In this document: positions 22,891 to 29,168 of the stretch, piece by piece
How the letters are laid out: each line of letters opens with the position of its first letter
Numbering within the stretch: position 1 is the first letter of the stretch
NCBI GenBank assembly: GCA_002385985.1
Contig: DGEO01000017.1
Location: 1 to 38,296 of the forward strand
DNA: 38,296 nt
Direction of reading: 5' to 3'
DNA from: Anaerolineaceae bacterium UBA3924
GTDB taxonomy: Bacteria > Chloroflexota > Anaerolineae > Anaerolineales > Anaerolineaceae
Made by a program: the position numbers and the translations under genes
The notes under the pieces: model-generated
What the model was told of the DNA's origin: nothing
Seen by the model: only the letters and a program-made list of their open reading frames with translations
The model's database searches: none

Positions 22891-25166
22891 CCGGCGGGCT
22901 GCAGCCGCAGGCGGCGCAGCAGCTGCGCGTTGAGGGCCACGATCAGCGTCGAGGCGGACATCAGCACCGCGCCCACCGCCGGTGAGATCACAATGCCCCA
23001 GGGGGCCAGCACGCCGGCCGCCAGCGGCAGGGCGATCAGGTTGTAGCCGGTGGCCCAGGCCAGGTTCTGCAGCATCTTGCGGTACGAGGCCCGGCTGAGC
23101 TCAATCACGCTGACCGCGTCCAGCGGGTCGGAGCGCACCAGGATCACGTCGGCCGATTCCACGGCCACGTCGGTGCCCGAGCCGATGGCGATGCCCAGGT
23201 CGGCGCGGGTGAGGGCCGGGGCGTCGTTGACTCCGTCGCCCACGAAGGCCACCTTTTTGCCCTGCTGCTGCAGCTCGAGCACCTTTTTGTCCTTGTGCTC
23301 GGGCAGCACCTCTGCGAAATAGGTGCGGATGCCCAGTTCCTCAGCCACCGCGGCGGCCGCGGCCTGGCTGTCGCCGGTCAGCATGGCCACCTCGATGCCC
23401 ATCTCGCGCAGCCGGTCCACGGCCTGCCGGGATTCGGGGCGGATCACGTCGGCCAGGGCGAAGGAAGCCACCGGCTGGCCGCCCACCACCAGGTGGATGG
23501 CGCTCTGTCCGCGGGCGCTGGCGCTCTGCTCGAAGCGGGCCAGCTCCGGCGGCAGGGAGAGGTTCAGGCTTTCCAGCAGGCGCGGGCCGCCGGCGTAGAC
23601 CTCGCGTCCCTGCCATTCGGCGCGCACGCCCCGGCCCTTGATGGCCTCGAAGCCGCTCACCGGCGGCAGGCTCAGCCCTCTCTCGGCGGCTGCCTGGCGC
23701 ACGGCGCGGGCCAGGCTGTGCTCGCTGTCGCCCTCCACCGCGGCGGCCAGCGCCAGGGCCTGCACCTCCTCCCAGCCGGGGATCACTGCGATGCCGGCCA
23801 CGCCGAACTCGCCGCGGGTCAGCGTGCCGGTCTTGTCGAAGATCAGCGTGTCGATCTGACGGGCGTCTTCCAGCGCCAGCCGGTCGCGCACCAGGATGCC
23901 GTTTCTGGCCCCCAGCGCGGTGGTGATGGCCACCACCAGCGGGATGGCCAGCCCCAGCGCGTGCGGGCAGGCGATGACCAGCACCGTCGCCACCCGGGCG
24001 ATCACCTCCACGTTGAAGCCGGTGGCCAGGATCCAGCCGAGGGCGGTCAGCGCGGCCACGGCCAGGGCCAGGTAAAACAGCCAGCCGGCTGCCCGGTCGG
24101 CCAGCAGCTGGGTGCGGCTGCGCGACTGCTGCGCCTGCTCCACCAGGCGCATGATGCCGGCCAGCGCGGTCTGCTCGCCCGTGGCGGTGACCTCCACCCG
24201 CAGGCTGCCGTCCCCGTTGATGGTGCCGGCGATAACCGCGCCGCCCGGCTCTTTGGGCACCGGCAGCGATTCGCCGGTGATCATGGCCTCGTTGACCTCG
24301 GATGCGCCTTCCAGCACTCTGCCGTCGGCGGGCACGCTGGCCCCGGGGCGCACCAGCAGGCGGTCGCCGGTGCGCAGGCGGCTCACCGGGACGGTCTCGG
24401 TGCGGCCATCGGGGAGCAGGCGCTCGGCGGTGTCGGGCATCAGGCGGGCCAGCTCGGTCAGCGCACCGGAGGCCTGGCGCACGGAGCGCATCTCCAGCCA
24501 GTGGCCCAGCAGCATGATGTCGATCAGGGTGACCAGCTCCCAGAAGAAGCCCTGCTGGCCGGGCAGGACCAGAGCGGCCAGGGAGTAGATAAAGGCCACG
24601 CTGATGGCCAGCGAAATCAGGGTCATCATGCCCGGCTGGCGAGCGCGCAGCTCGGGGACGGCCATCTGCAGGAAGGGGACGCCGCCGTAGAGGAAGATGA
24701 TCACCGAGAGGGCCGGCTCGATCCACTGGCTGCCGGGGAAGGCCGGCATGGAAAAGCCGAGCAGCTCCTGCACCATGGGGCTGTACAGCAGGACCGGGAT
24801 GGAGAGAGCCAGCGAGACCCAGAAGCGCCGGCGGAACATGTCTTCGTGCCCCCCGGCAGTGGGGGCATGGCCGGTATGGTCGACATGGCCAGCGTGCTCA
24901 TGCGCGGCATGCTCATGAGCGGCGTGTTCTCCGGCAGCGGGAGCCTGCCCCCCTTCAGCGGGGGCATGGCCCACCACCCCGGCGGCCGCGCCGGTGGAGG
25001 GGATGTGCTCGCCGTGCCCGGCGTGTTCATGGCCGGTGTGCCCGGGAGCTTCGTATCCTCCGTGACCGGTATGGTCGTGGTGCGAATGCGCCGGATCGCC
25101 TTCGACCGGATTTTCCGGCGGCTCCTCCCGGTGATGCCGCCCGTGCGGGCCGTGCTGCTCGGTCAT
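22887..25166 (-). CDS. copB: CopB-type copper-transporting P1B ATPase with His-rich N-terminus
   Basis: 759 residues. The first ~108 residues hold about two dozen His in GH/EH/HH units (a metal-binding tail) and no CxxC heavy-metal domain. Then come eight predicted membrane helices, the actuator TGES, the CPH metal motif in the sixth helix (IACPHALGL), the phosphorylation loop DKTGTLT, the HP pair region (SEHSLARAV), and the nucleotide hinge GDGVNDAP. CPH marks the CopB (P1B-3) subgroup that exports Cu2+ or Cu+. GAGGAGG precedes the ATG. No CopY/CsoR-type regulator is adjacent. Confidence 0.93.
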   Translation of the reverse strand: MTEQHGPHGRHHREEPPENPVEGDPAHSHHDHTGHGGYEAPGHTGHEHAGHGEHIPSTGAAAGVVGHAPAEGGQAPAAGEHAAHEHAAHEHAGHVDHTGHAPTAGGHEDMFRRRFWVSLALSIPVLLYSPMVQELLGFSMPAFPGSQWIEPALSVIIFLYGGVPFLQMAVPELRARQPGMMTLISLAISVAFIYSLAALVLPGQQGFFWELVTLIDIMLLGHWLEMRSVRQASGALTELARLMPDTAERLLPDGRTETVPVSRLRTGDRLLVRPGASVPADGRVLEGASEVNEAMITGESLPVPKEPGGAVIAGTINGDGSLRVEVTATGEQTALAGIMRLVEQAQQSRSRTQLLADRAAGWLFYLALAVAALTALGWILATGFNVEVIARVATVLVIACPHALGLAIPLVVAITTALGARNGILVRDRLALEDARQIDTLIFDKTGTLTRGEFGVAGIAVIPGWEEVQALALAAAVEGDSEHSLARAVRQAAAERGLSLPPVSGFEAIKGRGVRAEWQGREVYAGGPRLLESLNLSLPPELARFEQSASARGQSAIHLVVGGQPVASFALADVIRPESRQAVDRLREMGIEVAMLTGDSQAAAAAVAEELGIRTYFAEVLPEHKDKKVLELQQQGKKVAFVGDGVNDAPALTRADLGIAIGSGTDVAVESADVILVRSDPLDAVSVIELSRASYRKMLQNLAWATGYNLIALPLAAGVLAPWGIVISPAVGAVLMSASTLIVALNAQLLRRLRLQPAG

Positions 25167-25177
25167 GACTGCCTCCT

Positions 25178-25199
25178 CAGGCCCAAAAAAGCGGGCCTG
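25178..25199 (-). promoter_or_regulatory. inverted repeat in the copB leader
   Basis: On the minus strand CAGGCCC, an 8-nt spacer (GCTTTTTT) and GGGCCTG form a perfect 7-bp-arm repeat next to the AGGAGG ribosome site. The predicted start from -10 TATGAT (25205-25210) is near 25198, so the repeat would be either the 5' end of the mRNA or an operator over +1. Confidence 0.5.
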
Positions 25200-25204
25200 C
25201 TTTC

Positions 25205-25232
25205 ATCATAGCCCGCCCGCGGGAGGATTCAA
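25205..25232 (-). promoter_or_regulatory. copB promoter
   Basis: Minus strand: -35 TTGAAT (25227-25232), 16-bp spacer, -10 TATGAT (25205-25210). Confidence 0.5.
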
Positions 25233-25336
25233 TCGGGGATGTCCCTACCGGGGCTGCGCACCGCTTTCTCTCTGGTGGGGTTAAATTGGTAAAATAGTGT
25301 AACAACGAACCCCGTTAAATCGGGATTTATTCGTGG

Positions 25337-25365
25337 TGGACTTAACATTTTGGTTGTGATATCAT
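25337..25365 (+). promoter_or_regulatory. promoter of the PRD regulator / PTS cluster
   Basis: TGGACT (-35, 4 of 6), 17-bp spacer whose end carries TG, and TATCAT (-10, 25360-25365). A second extended -10 TGGTAAAAT lies upstream at 25287-25295. A short CCCG-TTAAAT-CGGG repeat sits between them at 25311-25324 and may be a regulator site. Confidence 0.5.
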
Positions 25366-25416
25366 GGTATTCAATCGTTTTTGAGGCGTAGTTATTACAA
25401 CTCAAAGATTAATCAC

Positions 25417-26976
25417 ATGTTTTCACTCACCTCTCGTCAGGTAAGCATCATAAAAATACTGGCCGACGCGGGCAAGCCCATCACCACCGCGGAGATTGCC
25501 GCCCGCCTGAACCTGTCCACCCGGCAGGTCAACTATGCGTTGAAGGCCATGCAGAAAAGCCTGGAGGACAGCGGCGGGGGGACCATTCGCATCACCCCCG
25601 GGGTGGGCGCGTCGCTGGAAGGGCCGATGGAGAACTGGCTGAGCCTGATGGAGGAGCTGAATGCCCGCGAGCGGGTGAAAACCGTGCTGACCACCGAGCA
25701 GCGCCGCCAGCTGCTGGCCCTGCGCCTGCTGGACGCGGACGACCCGCTGATATACACCGCGCTTAAGTCCGCCGCGCAGGTTTCGCGGCAGACCATTATC
25801 CATGACCTTGACTATCTGGAATCATGGTTTTCGGGCCGGCGGCTGGTTTTGCGCCGCCGGCCTAATTTTGGCGTTTTCCTGGCCGGGAGCGAGTTCGACC
25901 GCCGCCAGGCGCTGGCCGGCCTGCTGTGGGGCTCGCCCGAGCTGGGCGAACCGGTCTTCCGGCTCTCCTTCCGCGACGGCCTGACCCTGCAGACGCCGGG
26001 CGACCAGCTCAGGCTGCTGCAGCGCGCCCGCCAGCTGGTCGAGTCGCTGGACGTGCTGGCCGGGATGCGGCTGGTGGCCGACATCGAGGCGCACATCGGC
26101 GGGCGCTTCGTCGATGACGCGGTGCTGTACCTGGCCCTGACGCTGGCGTTGCAGGCCCGCCGCGCCCGCCAGGGCCGGCTGCTGGAAATCCCGTCCGAGA
26201 CGGTCGAATGGCTGCGCAGTTTGCAGGTCTGGGAGACGGCCGCTGCGGCCGCCGCTGAACTGCTGCCCGCGGACGTCGTGGAACAATGCGACGCGGAAAT
26301 CGCCGGCATCGCCATCCAGATCCTGACCGCGCCGCGCAACGACCGCTGGCCACAGGACCTGGAGGTGGACCCCTCCTTCAAGGCGCTGATCGACCGCCTG
26401 ATGGCGCACATCAGCGGGGAGTACGGCCTGCCGCAGCTGGCCGCGGATTCGACCCTGCGCGACGGGCTGTTTGTACTGCTGATCCCGGCCTGTTTGCGCC
26501 AGCGCTTCGGCGTGGACTCGCCGCTGGTTCACCCGGCCGGCGAGCCGGAGGAAGACTTCCCGCAGGAGCGCAAGCTGGCCGAAGACCTGGCCGGCATCAT
26601 CGCCGCGGAAACCGGGCTGCAGCTGCCCGAAAGCGAGCTGGACGGCCTGGTCTACCTGCTGCACGCCGCCTGGATCCGCGAGCGGCCGTTTTATCTGGAG
26701 AATGTCATCGCCGTGTGCCCGAGCGGCATGGCCACCGTGCAGCTGATGGTGGCGCGGCTCAAGGCGCGCTTCCCGCACCTGGGGCGGCTGCAGGTGGTCT
26801 CGATGCGCCAGCTGACGCCGGAAATGATCGCCAAGGCCCAGCTGGTGGTCACCACCGTGCCGCTGCCGGAGTATGGCGACGGGGACGGCAAGATCATCGA
26901 AGTTCACCCTCTGCTTCTGCCGGAGGACGTCGAACGCATTACTCATTTTCTGGCATATCCCCCCGAAAGGAGGTGA
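25417..26976 (+). CDS. PRD-domain transcriptional regulator, MtlR/BglG type with EIIB-like domain
   Basis: 519 residues from ATG 25417; a TTG at 25381 would add 12. In order: an N-terminal winged HTH (TTAEIAARLNLSTRQVNYALK), a second Mga-like HTH around 115-145, two PRD-like regions (about 200-260 and 330-385), and a C-terminal EIIB-like domain with the P-loop Cys in VCPSGMATVQLM (about 435-520). No EIIA-like domain follows, unlike many MtlR proteins. In both PRDs the position where family members carry the phosphorylated His in L..H[IL] seems to be Ala or Leu. That suggests control mainly through the EIIB-type Cys. It very probably activates the downstream PTS operon. Confidence 0.85.
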   Translation: MFSLTSRQVSIIKILADAGKPITTAEIAARLNLSTRQVNYALKAMQKSLEDSGGGTIRITPGVGASLEGPMENWLSLMEELNARERVKTVLTTEQRRQLLALRLLDADDPLIYTALKSAAQVSRQTIIHDLDYLESWFSGRRLVLRRRPNFGVFLAGSEFDRRQALAGLLWGSPELGEPVFRLSFRDGLTLQTPGDQLRLLQRARQLVESLDVLAGMRLVADIEAHIGGRFVDDAVLYLALTLALQARRARQGRLLEIPSETVEWLRSLQVWETAAAAAAELLPADVVEQCDAEIAGIAIQILTAPRNDRWPQDLEVDPSFKALIDRLMAHISGEYGLPQLAADSTLRDGLFVLLIPACLRQRFGVDSPLVHPAGEPEEDFPQERKLAEDLAGIIAAETGLQLPESELDGLVYLLHAAWIRERPFYLENVIAVCPSGMATVQLMVARLKARFPHLGRLQVVSMRQLTPEMIAKAQLVVTTVPLPEYGDGDGKIIEVHPLLLPEDVERITHFLAYPPERR

Positions 26977-27049
26977 GGCGATCGGAAGGCTCTCTGACCG
27001 GTTTTTTTCGTCCGTCTTTTTCATCCACCGCACAGTCTTTTTGATTTAG
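26965..27049 (+). other. perfect 12-nt Shine-Dalgarno without a standard start; possible AUC-started leader peptide
   Basis: Bases 26965-26976 (GAAAGGAGGTGA) are perfectly complementary to the standard 16S 3' end and include the regulator's stop codon. No ATG, GTG or TTG lies at a useful distance. An ATC at 26981 opens a 22-codon frame rich in Phe and Leu. It ends at TAG 27047-27049, inside the TAGGAGA ribosome site of the PTS IIC gene. It could be a leader peptide or a ribosome standby site. Low confidence. Confidence 0.25.
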
Positions 27050-27060
27050 GAGATACAACC

Positions 27061-28125
27061 ATGAAAGAACGTGTACAGCAATGGGGAGGCTTCCTGGCTT
27101 CCATGGTCGTGCCGAACATCGGCGCGTTCATCGCCTGGGGCTTGATCACCGCTCTGTTCATCGCGACCGGGTGGCTGCCCAACGAGCGCTTCGCGCAGCT
27201 GGTCAGCCCGATGATCAGCTACCTGCTGCCCATCCTGATCGGTTACACCGGCGGTAAGATCGTCTACGGTCACCGCGGCGGTGTGATCGGCGCCGTGGCC
27301 ACCATGGGCGTCATCGTCGGCACCGGCATCCCCCAGTTCCTGGGCGGTATGATCATGGGCCCGCTGTCCGCCTGGATCCTCAAGAAGATTGACGAGGTGC
27401 TCCAGCCGCGCATCCCGATCGGCTTCGAGCTGCTGATCAACAACTTCTCGCTGGGCATCACCGGTGTGATCCTGACCCTGCTGGGCATGATCGCCATGGG
27501 TCCCGCGGTTGAGGCGGCCAGCAATGCGCTGGGCGCCGGCGTGCAGGCGCTGGTCAACGCCCGCCTGCTGCCTCTGGCGGACCTGATTGTGGAACCGGCC
27601 AAGGTGCTGTTCCTGAACAACGCCCTGAACCTGGGCGTGCTGGCCCCGCTGGGCGCCGCCGCCGCTGCGGAGAAGGGCCGCGCCATCCACTTCCTGCTGG
27701 AAACCAACCCCGGTCCGGGCCTGGGTATGCTGCTGGCCTACTGGGCGGTTGGTAAAGGCATGCTCAAGGACACCGCTCCGGGCGCTGCGATCATCCACTT
27801 CCTGGGCGGCATCCACGAGATCTACTTCCCCTACGTTCTGGCCCACCCGATCATGATCCTGGCCATGTACGCTGGCGGTATCGTGGCGGACACCTGGTTC
27901 GTTCTGTTCGACGCCGGTCTGGTGGCCACTCCTTCCCCCGGCTCCATCTTCGCCTACCTGGCGGTTATCCCGCGCGGGTTCCACTTCCAGGTGCTGGGCG
28001 GCGTCTTCCTGGGCGCTGTGGCCTCCTTCCTGGTTGGCTCGCTCATCCTGCGCCGCTTCCCGGTGAAGGAAGAGGAAGAGGAAGCCGAAGAAGAAGAGAT
28101 GGCTTCCATCCCCGGCCTGGCCTAA
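27061..28125 (+). CDS. mtlA: PTS mannitol-type transporter, IIC component
   Basis: 354 residues, equal to the membrane domain of E. coli MtlA alone, with similarity visible along its whole length: VVPNIGAFIAWGLITALFI, YLLPILIGYTGGK, VEPAKVLFLNNALN, ETNPGPGLGMLLAYW, and the substrate-loop signature GGIHEIYFPYVL. It should import a hexitol such as D-mannitol and present it for phosphorylation by IIB. The C-terminus is a short acidic tail (EEEEEAEEEE) instead of fused IIB-IIA domains. A TAGGAGA ribosome site precedes the ATG. A relative with sorbitol or another polyol as substrate cannot be excluded. Confidence 0.93.
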   Translation: MKERVQQWGGFLASMVVPNIGAFIAWGLITALFIATGWLPNERFAQLVSPMISYLLPILIGYTGGKIVYGHRGGVIGAVATMGVIVGTGIPQFLGGMIMGPLSAWILKKIDEVLQPRIPIGFELLINNFSLGITGVILTLLGMIAMGPAVEAASNALGAGVQALVNARLLPLADLIVEPAKVLFLNNALNLGVLAPLGAAAAAEKGRAIHFLLETNPGPGLGMLLAYWAVGKGMLKDTAPGAAIIHFLGGIHEIYFPYVLAHPIMILAMYAGGIVADTWFVLFDAGLVATPSPGSIFAYLAVIPRGFHFQVLGGVFLGAVASFLVGSLILRRFPVKEEEEEAEEEEMASIPGLA

Positions 28126-28146
28126 GCCGGTTCTTGTTTGAATGTC

Positions 28147-28182
28147 GGGTAGAAAGAGCTCCACAGGGGGCTCTTTCTACCC
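28147..28182 (+). terminator. intercistronic stem-loop between IIC and IIB genes
   Basis: Perfect 13-bp stem (28147-28159 with 28170-28182) and a 10-nt loop, without a T tract. Sitting inside the operon, it is more likely an mRNA-stabilising or processing hairpin that sets IIC output apart from IIB than a full terminator. Confidence 0.6.
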
Positions 28183-28226
28183 CCTGAAATTGAAAGCAGG
28201 TCCATCTCAGCAGAAAGGTCGGTCAC

Positions 28227-28553
28227 ATGCCAAAATCCATTAAAGCCTCGGATGTCAAAACGATCATCTTCGTGTGCGAAGCGGGCATTGGTTCCAGCCT
28301 GATGAGCGTGAACGCGCTCAAGAAGAAGTTGAAGGCGGCCAACATCGACAATGTCAACGTGATTCACAAGCCTGCCCGGCTGGTTCCGCCCGAAGCGCCG
28401 TTCATTGTCTGCCACTCGCAGCTGGCCAAGATGGTCCGCAACCGCGCGCCCAATGCGGTAGTGGTGGGATTCAAGCACTTCCTCAACGATCCCGCGCTGG
28501 ACCGGATCGTGAAGGCGCTGGTCGAAGGCGGCGAGATCGTCGAAGAAGGCTAA
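28227..28553 (+). CDS. PTS mannitol-type IIB component
   Basis: 108 residues of the lactose/cellobiose/mannitol IIB fold. The phosphocysteine loop is VCEAGIGSS with C17, matching the ACDAGMGSS loop of MtlA IIB (C384 in E. coli). The protein is soluble and free-standing; in E. coli the same domain is fused to IIC. It takes phosphate from the IIA histidine and transfers it to the sugar in IIC. An AGAAAGG ribosome site precedes the ATG. The C-terminal end (KHFLNDPALDRIVKAL) matches the IIB helix that follows the TNFLDS segment in MtlA. Confidence 0.92.
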   Translation: MPKSIKASDVKTIIFVCEAGIGSSLMSVNALKKKLKAANIDNVNVIHKPARLVPPEAPFIVCHSQLAKMVRNRAPNAVVVGFKHFLNDPALDRIVKALVEGGEIVEEG

Positions 28554-28572
28554 TAACCCGGCCGGAGGGGGA

Positions 28573-28667
28573 GCGGGCGGCTGATGGAGCGGTACCGGGC
28601 GGCAAGCCGGGGCAGTTCAACCTGCCGGAAGCCGCCGCCGCGCCCCGGTCCACCGCCCGCCGGCAGG
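28573..28667 (+). other. structured intercistronic region between IIB and IIA genes
   Basis: This 136-nt gap contains nested complementary arms: GCGGGCGG (28573-28580) with CCGCCCGC (28653-28660), and CCGGGGC (28607-28613) with GCCCCGG (28642-28648). A competing 8-bp pair joins 28621-28628 and 28660-28667. Such alternative folds could adjust IIA output, but a high-GC background makes chance pairing easy. No gene is seen here. Confidence 0.35.
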
Positions 28668-28689
28668 GAAATCCCCCGAAGAGAGAACC

Positions 28690-29133
28690 ATGACAGACGT
28701 ATTAACCCTGAAAACCGTGCGCCTGAACGGGACAGCCCGGGATAAAGAAGACGCAATTCGTCAGGCAGGCGCGCTGCTGGTCGAGGGAGGGTATGTCGCG
28801 CCTGGCTACATCGAGGGCATGCTGCAGCGTGAGCAGAGCATGTCCACCTATGTGGGCAACGGGGTCGCCATCCCCCACGGGCAGTTCGACGACCTGTCGC
28901 TCATTTATAAAACCGGCATCTGCGTTCTGCAGCTGCCTGAGGGCGTGATCTGGGAGGACGAGGAGAAGGTCTACCTGGTGGTGGGCATCGCCGCGACCTC
29001 GGACGAGCACGTCAATATTCTGGCCAACCTGGCCGAAGTCATCGAGGACGAGGAGACCGCGCAGCTGCTGGCCCGCACGGACGATCCGGAGCTGGTGGTG
29101 AGCTACCTGAACCGCCCGCCGGTGGAGAGCTAG
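28690..29133 (+). CDS. mtlF: PTS mannitol-type IIA component
   Basis: 147 residues of the mannitol/fructose IIA family. The phosphohistidine is H63 in VAIPHGQ (compare AVPHGT of MtlA IIA). Flanking blocks agree with MtlA: EDAIRQAGALLVEGGYVAPGYIEGML, YVGNGVAIPHG, PEGVIWEDEEKVYLVVGIAA and DEHVNILANLAEVI. It accepts phosphate from the HPr domain encoded by the next gene and passes it to IIB. An AGAGAGA ribosome site precedes the ATG. The size is the usual one for a free-standing IIA. Confidence 0.93.
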   Translation: MTDVLTLKTVRLNGTARDKEDAIRQAGALLVEGGYVAPGYIEGMLQREQSMSTYVGNGVAIPHGQFDDLSLIYKTGICVLQLPEGVIWEDEEKVYLVVGIAATSDEHVNILANLAEVIEDEETAQLLARTDDPELVVSYLNRPPVES

Positions 29134-29168
29134 CGCTCCCGTCCAATCTCAGAACACAGGAGGAACCC

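Noticed and set aside
27000..27050. T-rich stretch after a weak 5-bp stem as a terminator or BglG-type antiterminator site
   Set aside because: The stem near 26982-27002 is too weak, and the regulator is of the DNA-binding MtlR type, not an RNA-binding antiterminator.
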